From assembly GCA_016716425.1 (NCBI GenBank), contig JADJWJ010000012.1:66293-130292 (forward strand): 64,000 nt of DNA, in the 5' to 3' direction. The notes beneath the pieces are model-generated. The model made no database searches. It saw only the letters and a list, made by a program, of their open reading frames with translations, and was not told the origin of the DNA. This document shows positions 7,755 to 15,032 of the stretch, piece by piece (within the stretch, counting starts at the first letter, position 1; every line of letters starts with the position of its first letter). The position numbers were made by a program, and so were the translations under genes. This DNA is from Betaproteobacteria bacterium (GTDB lineage Bacteria; Pseudomonadota; Gammaproteobacteria; Burkholderiales; Casimicrobiaceae).

Positions 7755-8567
7755 CTATGCCGCCTTCTGCCGCACGTACACGTGCGCTTCCGCTGCGGGG
7801 TAGCCGGCGGCGCCGAACGTGTCGCGGATCGCGCGATTGGTGTCGAAGTACACCTGCCAGTAGTGGTCGGTGTGCACGTACGGCCGCACCGCCAGCACCG
7901 GCCCGCGCTCGTTGAACGTCAGGATCTCCACGTCCGGCTTCGGTTCCGTCATCACGTTGGCGATTCCCGGCAGCGCCTCCTTCAGCCGCCGGATCGCGTC
8001 GTGCGGATCCACCGAGTGGTCGAGCTGCGCCGCCAGGTCGACGCGCCGGTACGCGTTGTTCGAGAAGTTCTTGATCGTGCCGTTCATCACCTTCGCGTTG
8101 CCGACCATCGTGTTCACGTTGTCCGGCGTGTCGATCGCCGTCGTGAACAGGCCGATCGCGCGCACCGTGCCCTCCACCTCGCCGGCGAGCACGTAGTCGC
8201 CCACCTTGAACGGCCGCAGCACCAGGATGAACACGCCGGCGGCGAAGTTCGACAGCAGGCCGCCCCACGCGGCGCCGATGGCGATGCCCAGCGCGGCGAT
8301 CAGTGCGGCGAACGACGTCGTCTCGACGCCGAAGTAGCCGAGGATGCCGATGACCAGCAGCACGTTCAGCGCGACGTTGATCGTGTTGCCGATGTAACGG
8401 ATCACCGTCGGCTCGATCTTCTGCCGCTCGAGCGCCTTGTTGATCAGCGTGCCGATGAGGCCGATCAGCCAGCGCCCGATGATGTAGAGGACGATCGCGC
8501 CGACGATCTTCAGCGCGATGGCTATCACGACGGGCCTCGCCGTCTCGTACAGGCTGGTGAAATCCAC
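7755..8567 (-). CDS. mscS: MscS-family mechanosensitive ion channel
   Basis: A 270-residue small-conductance mechanosensitive channel that opens under membrane tension to release solutes during osmotic downshock. Three transmembrane helices are visible (about residues 15-40, 60-80 and 85-110). The pore-lining third helix has the Gly/Ala-rich pattern ALIAALGIAIGAAWGGLLSNFAAG. The beta-domain begins at RPFKVGDYVLAGEVEGTV. The length is close to E. coli MscS (286). The GTG at 8567 is preceded by AGAGGGG and gives VDFTSLYETARP; no nearby ATG fits. It may be co-transcribed with the YidB-like gene downstream. Confidence 0.93.
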   Translation of the reverse strand: MDFTSLYETARPVVIAIALKIVGAIVLYIIGRWLIGLIGTLINKALERQKIEPTVIRYIGNTINVALNVLLVIGILGYFGVETTSFAALIAALGIAIGAAWGGLLSNFAAGVFILVLRPFKVGDYVLAGEVEGTVRAIGLFTTAIDTPDNVNTMVGNAKVMNGTIKNFSNNAYRRVDLAAQLDHSVDPHDAIRRLKEALPGIANVMTEPKPDVEILTFNERGPVLAVRPYVHTDHYWQVYFDTNRAIRDTFGAAGYPAAEAHVYVRQKAA

Positions 8568-8664
8568 GGTTAACCCCTCTTGTCGGTCTTGGGCACCCGC
8601 GTGCCGCGCGGGAGGATGGCCATTGTCGCGCACCGCGGCCCCGGCGCGCAATTCGACGCGCGCG

Positions 8665-9327
8665 CTACGTTGGCGGAAGCCCCAGTTCCTGCGCGATGCG
8701 CGCGACCGTCGCCTTCAGCGCCGCCAACTCGTCCTGCAGCCGCGTCACGTTGGTCTTCAGCGCGGTCAGTTCGCCGAGCGTGACCTGCTCGCCGTCGCCG
8801 GCCGCCGCGACGTCCGCCACCGGCACCGCCGGCGCGCCGGACAGCAGGTGCGCCCACCGTGCCTCGCGCGCGCCGGGCGCGCGCGGCAGCTCGACCATCA
8901 ATGCGCCGGCCGGCCGCTGCGAGAGTTCGGCGAGGAACGCCTCCACCGTCGAGATGTCGGCAAACCGGTGCAGCCGCTCGCTGTGGATGCGCAGCTCGCC
9001 GATGGTCTGCGGCCCGCGCAGCATCACGACCGTCAGCAGCGCGACGGCCTGCGCGGGAATGCCGAGCACGCGGCCGACGTTGTGCGCGTAGCGCATCACG
9101 CGGCCACCGCTCGACTCGACGACGAGCGACAGCGCCTTCAGGCGGTCGATCGCGGCCTGCACCTCCGCCTCGGTCGCGTCGATGATCGGATCGCGGCTCG
9201 TCTTCTGGTTGCAGCCGGCCGTGAGCGCGTTGAGCGTCAGCGGGTACGTGTCCGGCACCGTGTGCTGCTTCTCGACGAGCACGCCGAGCACACGGGTTTC
9301 GAGCAGCGACAGCGCGGGCAGCGACAT
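8665..9327 (-). CDS. YceH family (DUF480) protein
   Basis: A 220-residue member of the UPF0502/YceH family, which consists of two winged-helix domains. Visible are the opening LSLLETRVLGVLVEKQHTVPDTYPLTLNAL, then GCNQKTSRDP, and a second winged helix with VVMLRGPQTIGELRIHSERLH. A C-terminal coiled-coil (LGELTALKTNVTRLQDELAALKATVARI) follows. The function is unknown; the fold suggests nucleic-acid binding or regulation. It is transcribed alone. The 223 bases upstream, shared with the divergent AmmeMemoRadiSam operon, contain no recognisable site beyond GC-rich sequence. Confidence 0.9.
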   Translation of the reverse strand: MSLPALSLLETRVLGVLVEKQHTVPDTYPLTLNALTAGCNQKTSRDPIIDATEAEVQAAIDRLKALSLVVESSGGRVMRYAHNVGRVLGIPAQAVALLTVVMLRGPQTIGELRIHSERLHRFADISTVEAFLAELSQRPAGALMVELPRAPGAREARWAHLLSGAPAVPVADVAAAGDGEQVTLGELTALKTNVTRLQDELAALKATVARIAQELGLPPT

Positions 9328-9550
9328 GGGCGGCGGGGCGAAGGCGGCCGGAAGACGAGCGCCCGAGTGTACCCGACCGCGACCGACCCTTGCGCCGATG
9401 GGCGCGCGGCCGCATTTAAGAGGACGAAGGCGCGAGGCGCGGGCGAGCGCGGGGTGGGCCGGTCCGGCCCGCCGGAGTAGACTTGCAGCGTGCGCTGCGG
9501 GTGAGCTTCCGCGTCGGGTCCTTCCGCCAACCGAACGACGAGGTCACACG

Positions 9551-10348
9551 ATGCACGATGTCCGGCCGGCCGCCGTCGCCGGCATGTTCTACCCCGACGC
9601 CACCGCCCGCCTGGCGGCGGCGGTCCGTGGCTACCTTGCGGCCGTCGCTCCCGACACCGGGGACCCGCCGAAGGCGGTGATCGTCCCGCACGCCGGGTTC
9701 GTGTATTCCGGCCCGGTGGCGGCGAGTGCCTACGCGCGGCTGGCGGCGCTGCGCGGTCGCGTGACGCGGGTCCTGCTGCTCGGACCGACACACCGGGTCG
9801 CCGTCCGCGGCCTGGCGCTGCCGCGCGCGCACGCGTTCGCTACGCCGCTCGGCGAAGTCCCCATCGACGCCGCCGCGGTCGCACAGGCGCGTGCGCTGCC
9901 GCAGGTCGTCGTCAGCGATGCCGCCCACGCATTGGAGCACTCGCTCGAGGTCCAGCTGCCATTCCTGCAGTCGGTGCTGGGCGCGTTCTCGCTGGTGCCG
10001 TTCGCGGTCGGCGACGCCGCACCCGAAGAGGTCGCCGCGGTGCTCGACCTCCTCTGGGGCGGGCCGGAGACGCTGATCGTCGTGAGTTCCGACCTGTCGC
10101 ACTACCGCCACCACTCGGAGGCCGCGCGCATCGACCGCGCCACCGCGGACGACATCCTGGCGCTGTCGGCCACGCTCGACCACGAGCAGGCATGCGGCGC
10201 GACCCCCGTCAACGGGTTCCTGCTGTGCGCGCGGCGCCGCGGCCTCACACCGGCGCTGCTCGACCTGCGCAACTCCGGCGACACGGCAGGCGACCGCTCG
10301 CGCGTCGTCGGGTATGCCGCGTTCGCCTTCACCGAGCATCGGACGTGA
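9551..10348 (+). CDS. amrB: AmmeMemoRadiSam system protein B (Memo-like)
   Basis: A 265-residue Memo-family protein related in fold to extradiol dioxygenases. Conserved parts are present: RPAAVAGMFYP at the N-terminus, the metal-site histidine in IVPHAGFVYSGPVAA, LLGPTHRV, EHSLEVQLPFLQ, VVSSDLSHYR and the final GDTAGDRSRVVGYAAFAF. It is the first gene of a three-gene cluster whose reading frames overlap by four bases. This fixed trio of Memo, AMMECR1 and a radical SAM protein is widespread in bacteria and archaea, but its product is not established. The ATG at 9551 is the domain edge. Confidence 0.95.
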   Translation: MHDVRPAAVAGMFYPDATARLAAAVRGYLAAVAPDTGDPPKAVIVPHAGFVYSGPVAASAYARLAALRGRVTRVLLLGPTHRVAVRGLALPRAHAFATPLGEVPIDAAAVAQARALPQVVVSDAAHALEHSLEVQLPFLQSVLGAFSLVPFAVGDAAPEEVAAVLDLLWGGPETLIVVSSDLSHYRHHSEAARIDRATADDILALSATLDHEQACGATPVNGFLLCARRRGLTPALLDLRNSGDTAGDRSRVVGYAAFAFTEHRT

Positions 10349-10935
10349 AGCCCGACATGGGATACGACACCGAACTCGGCGACACGCTGCTGGCACTCGC
10401 GCGCGGCGCGATCGGCGCGCGGCTGGGCGTCGCGGCGGATGCCGTGGCATCGCACGCGGCGCTCGCCGCGCATGGCGCCACGTTCGTGACGCTGCGGCGC
10501 GACGGCGATCTGCGCGGGTGCATCGGCACGCTGCAGGCGCACCGGCCGCTCGGCGTCGACGTCCGCGCGAACGCGGAAGCGGCGGCGTTCCGCGATCCGC
10601 GGTTCGCGCCGTTGGCCGTGCACGAGTTCGCGGCGATCGCGATCGAGGTCTCGGTGCTGGGCAGGACCGAGCCGTTGGGTGCCATGCCGGAGCGCGACGC
10701 GCTGGCGCGGCTGCGGCCCGGTGTGGACGGCGTGATCCTCGAGCGCGGCAGCCGCCGTGCGACGTTCCTGCCGCAGGTGTGGGAGCAGCTGCCGGACCCG
10801 CGCGAATTCCTCGCGGCGCTGAAGCACAAGGCCGGGTTGCCCGTGGACTTCTGGGACGAAGAGGTCACGCTCGCTCGCTACTCGGTCGTCAAGTACGCGG
10901 AAGTCCGGGCGCGCGCGGCCGGAGTGACGACATGA
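10345..10935 (+). CDS. amrA: AmmeMemoRadiSam system protein A (AMMECR1 domain)
   Basis: A 196-residue AMMECR1-domain protein. The hallmark hexapeptide region is RGCIGTLQ (about residues 56-63), with FRDPRFAPL, ISVLGRTEP-type (EVSVLGRTEPLG) and the C-terminal FLPQVWEQLPDPREFLAALKHKAGL. The GTG at 10345 overlaps the preceding stop as GTGA; ATG 10357 four codons later is the alternative. Its own stop overlaps the ATG of the radical SAM gene. The human homologue AMMECR1 is linked to a developmental syndrome; no biochemical activity is firmly known. It is predicted to work with the flanking Memo-like and radical SAM proteins. Confidence 0.95.
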   Translation: MKPDMGYDTELGDTLLALARGAIGARLGVAADAVASHAALAAHGATFVTLRRDGDLRGCIGTLQAHRPLGVDVRANAEAAAFRDPRFAPLAVHEFAAIAIEVSVLGRTEPLGAMPERDALARLRPGVDGVILERGSRRATFLPQVWEQLPDPREFLAALKHKAGLPVDFWDEEVTLARYSVVKYAEVRARAAGVTT

Positions 10936-12026
10936 CGACCGAGGCTCGAATGGGCGAGGTGCCGGGCCGCTGGTGGCACCTGCTCGACGACGGCCGCATC
11001 CAGTGCGACCTGTGCCCGCGCGACTGCCGGCTGCGCGACGGGCAGCGCGGCGCGTGCTTCGTCCGCCAGCGCAAGGGCGACGGCATGGTGCTGACGACCT
11101 ACGGGCGCTCGTCCGGCTTCTGCATCGATCCGATCGAGAAGAAGCCGCTCAACCACTTCTACCCCGGGTCGAGCGTGTTCTCGTTCGGCACCGCCGGCTG
11201 CAATCTCGCGTGCAAGTTCTGCCAGAACTGGGACATCTCGAAGTCGCGCGAGATGGACACGCTGATGGACGCCGCGTCGCCCGAGGCCATCGCCGCGGCC
11301 GCGGCGGAGCACGGCTGCCGCAGCGTCGCGTTCACGTACAACGATCCCGTGATCTTCGCCGAGTACGCGATGGACACGGCGGACGCCTGCCGGGCGCGCG
11401 GCATCGCCACGGTCGCTGTCACCGCGGGGTACATCGGCGTCGACGCGCGCCGCGAGTTCTGCGCGAAGATGGACGCGGCCAACGTCGACCTGAAGGGCTT
11501 CACCGACGACTTCTACATGCGGCTGTGCGGTGCGCGGCTTGCGCCGGTGCTCGAAACGCTCACCTACCTCGTACGCGAGACGAACGTGTGGACCGAGATC
11601 ACGACGCTGCTGATCCCGGGCGAGAACGACTCCGACGAGGAACTCTTCGCGATGTGCGGGTGGATCGCGCGCGAACTGGGCCCCGACGTCCCGCTGCACT
11701 TCACGGCGTTCCACCCCGACTACAGGATGACCGACGTCGCGCACACGCCGGCGGCGACGCTGGCGCGCGCACGGGAGATCGGGCAGCGCGCGGGGTTGCG
11801 CTACGTCTACACCGGCAACGTGCACGACGTCGACGGCGGGACGACGTACTGCCCGGGCTGCGGCAAGCCGCTCATCGTCCGCGACTGGCACGAGATCCTG
11901 CGCTACGAGGTGACGGACAACGGGCATTGCCGGCACTGCGCGGCGGCGCTGCCGGGGCGGTTCGGCCCGGTGCCGCGCCGTTCGTGGGGCCGGCGGCGGG
12001 TGCCGGTGCGGGTGGCGATGGCATAG
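10932..12026 (+). CDS. amrS: AmmeMemoRadiSam system radical SAM enzyme
   Basis: A 364-residue radical SAM protein related to PflA. The [4Fe-4S] motif is CNLACKFCQNWDIS (cysteines about 90, 94 and 97). It is preceded by an N-terminal cysteine cluster CDLCPRDCRL (about 26-33) and followed by LTTLLIPG-type strands and HFTAFHPDYRM. A C-terminal pair CPGCG..CRHC (about 310-340) looks like a zinc or second cluster ribbon. This is the third gene of the overlapping cluster. It presumably generates a 5'-deoxyadenosyl radical to modify a substrate shared with proteins A and B. The substrate is unknown. Confidence 0.95.
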   Translation: MTTEARMGEVPGRWWHLLDDGRIQCDLCPRDCRLRDGQRGACFVRQRKGDGMVLTTYGRSSGFCIDPIEKKPLNHFYPGSSVFSFGTAGCNLACKFCQNWDISKSREMDTLMDAASPEAIAAAAAEHGCRSVAFTYNDPVIFAEYAMDTADACRARGIATVAVTAGYIGVDARREFCAKMDAANVDLKGFTDDFYMRLCGARLAPVLETLTYLVRETNVWTEITTLLIPGENDSDEELFAMCGWIARELGPDVPLHFTAFHPDYRMTDVAHTPAATLARAREIGQRAGLRYVYTGNVHDVDGGTTYCPGCGKPLIVRDWHEILRYEVTDNGHCRHCAAALPGRFGPVPRRSWGRRRVPVRVAMA

Positions 12027-12040
12027 CCGGTCGGAGGTTG

Positions 12041-12213
12041 CCCCTCACCCCGGCCCTCTCCCCGCTGCGCGGGGAGAGGGAGCGATTCTCGCCGCCGGTT
12101 GCACACGTTGCGGGCGCGTTCGGGCGTGTTCAGCCGGCGGCAACGGAGTGTGCAACCGGCAAGATGGGTAACGCCCTCGCCCCGCGCAGCGGGGAGAGGG
12201 TTGCGGTGAGGGG
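12041..12213. repeat. REP-like palindromic repeats, family A, facing pair
   Basis: A half-element (CCCTCACCCCGGCCCTCTCCCC..GGGGAGAGGG, about 12042-12083) and its inverted partner (about 12171-12213) flank 85 bases of non-coding sequence. The element begins 15 bases after the radical SAM stop codon. Stem-loops here could act as a transcription stop between the operon and the next gene. Confidence 0.8.
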
Positions 12214-12279
12214 CGGTCGCTTGGGCGCACAGCGTAAGATGCCCGGCAGAAGCCGATGCACCGGCACGACGGAGACCCC

Positions 12280-13269
12280 ATGGCCGCACCCAACGACGTC
12301 ACCAGCATGGCGCTGTTCTGCGATTTCGAGAACATCGCCCTCGGCGTGCGCGACGCCCACTACGACAAGTTCGACATCGGCAAGGTGCTGGAGCGCCTGC
12401 TGCTCAAGGGCAGCATCGTCGTCAAGAAGGCCTACTGCGACTGGGAGCGCTACAAGGCGTTCAAGGCGCCGATGCACGAGGCGTCGTTCGAGCTGATCGA
12501 GATCCCGCACGTGCGCCAGTCGGGCAAGAACTCGGCCGACATCCGGATGGTCGTCGACGCGCTCGACCTCTGCTACACGAAATCGCACGTCGAGACGTTC
12601 GTCATCATCAGCGGCGACTCGGACTTCTCGCCGCTCGTGTCGAAGCTGCGCGAGAACGACAAGGTCGTGATCGGCGTCGGCGTGAAGAACTCGACGTCGG
12701 ACCTCCTCGTCACCAACTGCGACGAGTTCATCTTCTACGACGACCTCGTGCGCGCCGAGAAGAAGAAGGCCGCGACGCGGCGCGGTGGCGCCAAGTCCGC
12801 CAGCGGCAAGGCGCCGGCCGCCAAGGCGGCGGCTGCCGCGCCCGCGGACAAGCCGGCCAAGTCCGCGTCCCGCCGGCGTGGCACCGGAACGAAGGCGGCC
12901 GACGCGGCGCCGCCGGAAGTCGAGGCGCCGGCACAGGAAGACATCGTGCCGACGTACGACGACGCGCAGGCTGCCGACGAAGCGCCGCCGCCGCGCAAGT
13001 CGGACGACGAGCGCCGCGCCGAGGCGCTCGACCTCATCGTCGAGACCGTCGATGCGCTCATCTCCGAGCGCGGCGCGGAGGAGAAGATCTGGGGCTCGAT
13101 GATCAAGCAGGCGCTGAAGCGTCGCAAGCCCGGCTTCAACGAGTCGTACTACGGCTTCCGCTCGTTCAACGCGATGCTCGAGGCCGCCGCGGCCGCGGGC
13201 AGCCTGGCGCTCGAGCGCGACGAGAAGTCGGGCGGGTACCTGGTGCGCCTCGCCGGCGGCGAGGACTGA
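12280..13269 (+). CDS. NYN domain (LabA-like) protein with C-terminal OST-HTH/LOTUS domain
   Basis: A 329-residue protein. Residues about 8-160 form a NYN/PIN-like nuclease domain: ALFCDFENIALG carries the first acidic residue, NSADIRMVVDALDLCY the second, and ISGDSDFSPLVSKLREN the third. A low-complexity Lys/Ala/Pro-rich linker (about 165-240) follows. A C-terminal OST-HTH/LOTUS domain (about 245-328, ending SGGYLVRL) is an RNA- or G-quadruplex-binding fold. The combination resembles eukaryotic MARF1/limkain and bacterial LabA-like proteins, so an RNA nuclease or RNA-binding role is likely. ATG 12280 has GGAG upstream; ATG 12256 is an alternative. It is monocistronic. Confidence 0.9.
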   Translation: MAAPNDVTSMALFCDFENIALGVRDAHYDKFDIGKVLERLLLKGSIVVKKAYCDWERYKAFKAPMHEASFELIEIPHVRQSGKNSADIRMVVDALDLCYTKSHVETFVIISGDSDFSPLVSKLRENDKVVIGVGVKNSTSDLLVTNCDEFIFYDDLVRAEKKKAATRRGGAKSASGKAPAAKAAAAAPADKPAKSASRRRGTGTKAADAAPPEVEAPAQEDIVPTYDDAQAADEAPPPRKSDDERRAEALDLIVETVDALISERGAEEKIWGSMIKQALKRRKPGFNESYYGFRSFNAMLEAAAAAGSLALERDEKSGGYLVRLAGGED

Positions 13270-13411
13270 CGCCGGAAGCCGGGGCGGACGACCGCCCCGA
13301 ATCGCATTGACCCCAGGCCCTCGCCGCCAGCGCCGGGGCGCCCCGATTGCTTCGCCTTCGCCCGCCGCCCCAACGGCGCGGTGGGGGCTTGTCAAACGCA
13401 CGCGCGGATGC

Positions 13412-13436
13412 TTAAATGAGAATGCGTCTCATTTAA
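13412..13436. promoter_or_regulatory. Fur-box-like palindrome
   Basis: Two perfect 10-base inverted arms (TTAAATGAGA, 13412-13421, and TCTCATTTAA, 13427-13436) are separated by five bases. It resembles the classic ferric-uptake-regulator site containing AATGAGAAT. It lies 13 bases before the ATG of the small gene that leads into the di-haem peroxidase gene, so bound repressor would block that operon. Confidence 0.75.
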
Positions 13437-13449
13437 ATAGGAGTGCACC

Positions 13450-13767
13450 ATGCCGCCCCCCGCCTCCCACGACCCCGTCCCGCGCACGATCGCCGCGCTG
13501 CTGGAACTGATGAGCGAGTACGCGTGGCACACGTCCGAGCCGCACGAGCGCCCGCGCGTCGCCGCCGCGATCGCCGCCTGCCTCGACCGGCTCGCGGCCG
13601 ACGACGCGGCACCCGCGTGGCTGCAGGGGCTGGCCGACGACCTCTCCGATCACTGGCAGCCGGTTGCGGCGCACTGCCGATCCCACGCGCGCGCCGCCGC
13701 CCGCCGCTCGATCCTCGCGTTGGTGCGCGCATCGCTGCGCGACGGCGAGGCTGGCCATGCGCATTGA
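13450..13767 (+). CDS. small conserved-looking protein upstream of di-haem peroxidase
   Basis: A 105-residue soluble, mostly helical protein that I do not recognise. It has no signal peptide or metal-binding cysteine cluster: it holds one cysteine in AACLDRL and one in HCRSHARAAARR. It reads as three or four amphipathic helices (TIAALLELMSEYAW, RVAAAIAACLDRLAAD, WLQGLADDLSDHW). AGGAG lies eight bases before the ATG, directly behind the Fur-like palindrome. Its end overlaps the start of the peroxidase gene by 11 bases, so the two are co-expressed. Iron-limited expression and a role linked to the peroxidase are inferences from position. Confidence 0.75.
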   Translation: MPPPASHDPVPRTIAALLELMSEYAWHTSEPHERPRVAAAIAACLDRLAADDAAPAWLQGLADDLSDHWQPVAAHCRSHARAAARRSILALVRASLRDGEAGHAH

Positions 13768-15007
13768 TCCCGATGGCCGCTGGATCGCCGCCGCCATGCT
13801 GGCCGGCGCGCTCGCGGCGTGCGGCGGCGGCGAGCCCGAGCCCGTCCCGGCCGACGAGGCCGGACTGACGCGCGTGGAGGTGCTCGGCAAGCGCCTGTTC
13901 TTCGACGCGTCGCTGTCGGTGCCGCCCGGCCAGAGTTGCGCGAGCTGCCACGACCCGGCGCTCGCCTTCTCGGGCAACAACGGCGCCACGGCCGGCGTGG
14001 CGCTCGGCGCCGACGGGCATTCGCTCGGACTGCGCAACACGCCGACGGCGATGTACGCGCGCTTCGCGCCGGCGTTCGGCATGGAGGATACGGACGAGGG
14101 ACCCATCCCCGTCGGCGGACAGTTCCTCGACGGGCGCGCCGCCTCGCTGGAGGCGCAGGCCGCGCAGCCGTTCTTCGCGCCCGACGAGATGAACAACCCA
14201 GCGGTCGCCGCGCTGACGACGAAGGTCGCCGCCGCGAGCTACGCCGACCTCTTCCGCGACGAGTGGGGCGCGCGCGTGTTCGACGATCCCGACACGGCGT
14301 TGAAGGCGATCGCCGCGTCGATCGCCGCGTTCGAGCGGACCGAGCGCTTCGCACCGTTTTCGTCGAAGTACGATCACGTCGCCGCCGGCCGCGCGCAGTT
14401 CACCGCGCTGGAGCGCCAGGGGCTCGACCTCTTCCTCGACCCGGAGAAGGGCAACTGCGCCGCCTGCCACGTCGCGGACCCGACGTCGCGCAACCCCGCC
14501 GACTCGCTGTTCACCGACTTCACCTACGACAACCTGGGCGTGCCGCGCAACGCGCGCATCCCGGCGAACGCCGACCCGGCGTTCTTCGACCTCGGGCTGT
14601 GCGGGCCGAAGCGCGCGGCGCCGGGCGGCGACGAGGCGCTGTGCGGCGCGTTCAAGGTGCCGACGCTGCGTAACGTGGGCAAGCGCGTCGCGCTGATGCA
14701 CAACGGCTTCTTCACCCAACTGCGCGATGCGGTCGCCTTCTACGCGACGCGCGACACCGACCCGGCGCGCTGGTATCCGGGCGGCGTGCCGTTCGACGAC
14801 CTGCCACCCGCGTACCACGCGAACGTCAACCGCAGCGAAGCGCCGTACGACCGCAAGCCGGGCGAGTCACCGCGGCTCGACGATGCCGAGATCGACGCGA
14901 TCGTCGCCTTCCTCGGCACGCTGACCGACGGCTACGGCGCGTCGCTGGCGGCGCAGGCGCAGCCGCCGGCCCGCCGGCAGGCGGCGAAGACCACGGCCGC
15001 GCGCTGA
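13757..15007 (+). CDS. di-haem cytochrome c peroxidase (MauG/CCP family) lipoprotein
   Basis: A 416-residue exported protein. The N-terminus is hydrophobic and ends in the lipobox LAAC (cysteine about residue 22), so it should be a lipid-anchored periplasmic protein. Two c-type haem sites are visible: CASCH (about 57-61) and CAACH (about 235-239), in the usual CCP/MauG spacing. GQFLDGRAASLEAQAAQPFF and PTLRNVGKRVALMHNGFF are family blocks. It uses peroxide, or a related oxidant, at paired haems. The family includes both peroxidases and MauG-like modifying enzymes, and which applies is unclear. It overlaps the small upstream gene, and the pair sits behind a Fur-box-like site. Confidence 0.92.
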   Translation: MRIDPDGRWIAAAMLAGALAACGGGEPEPVPADEAGLTRVEVLGKRLFFDASLSVPPGQSCASCHDPALAFSGNNGATAGVALGADGHSLGLRNTPTAMYARFAPAFGMEDTDEGPIPVGGQFLDGRAASLEAQAAQPFFAPDEMNNPAVAALTTKVAAASYADLFRDEWGARVFDDPDTALKAIAASIAAFERTERFAPFSSKYDHVAAGRAQFTALERQGLDLFLDPEKGNCAACHVADPTSRNPADSLFTDFTYDNLGVPRNARIPANADPAFFDLGLCGPKRAAPGGDEALCGAFKVPTLRNVGKRVALMHNGFFTQLRDAVAFYATRDTDPARWYPGGVPFDDLPPAYHANVNRSEAPYDRKPGESPRLDDAEIDAIVAFLGTLTDGYGASLAAQAQPPARRQAAKTTAAR

Positions 15008-15032
15008 ACCGCGGCAGGCGACCCGCGCGCGA

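Noticed and set aside
13450..13767. Bacterioferritin-associated ferredoxin
   Set aside because: It has the size and the Fur-like site but lacks the four cysteines of Bfd.
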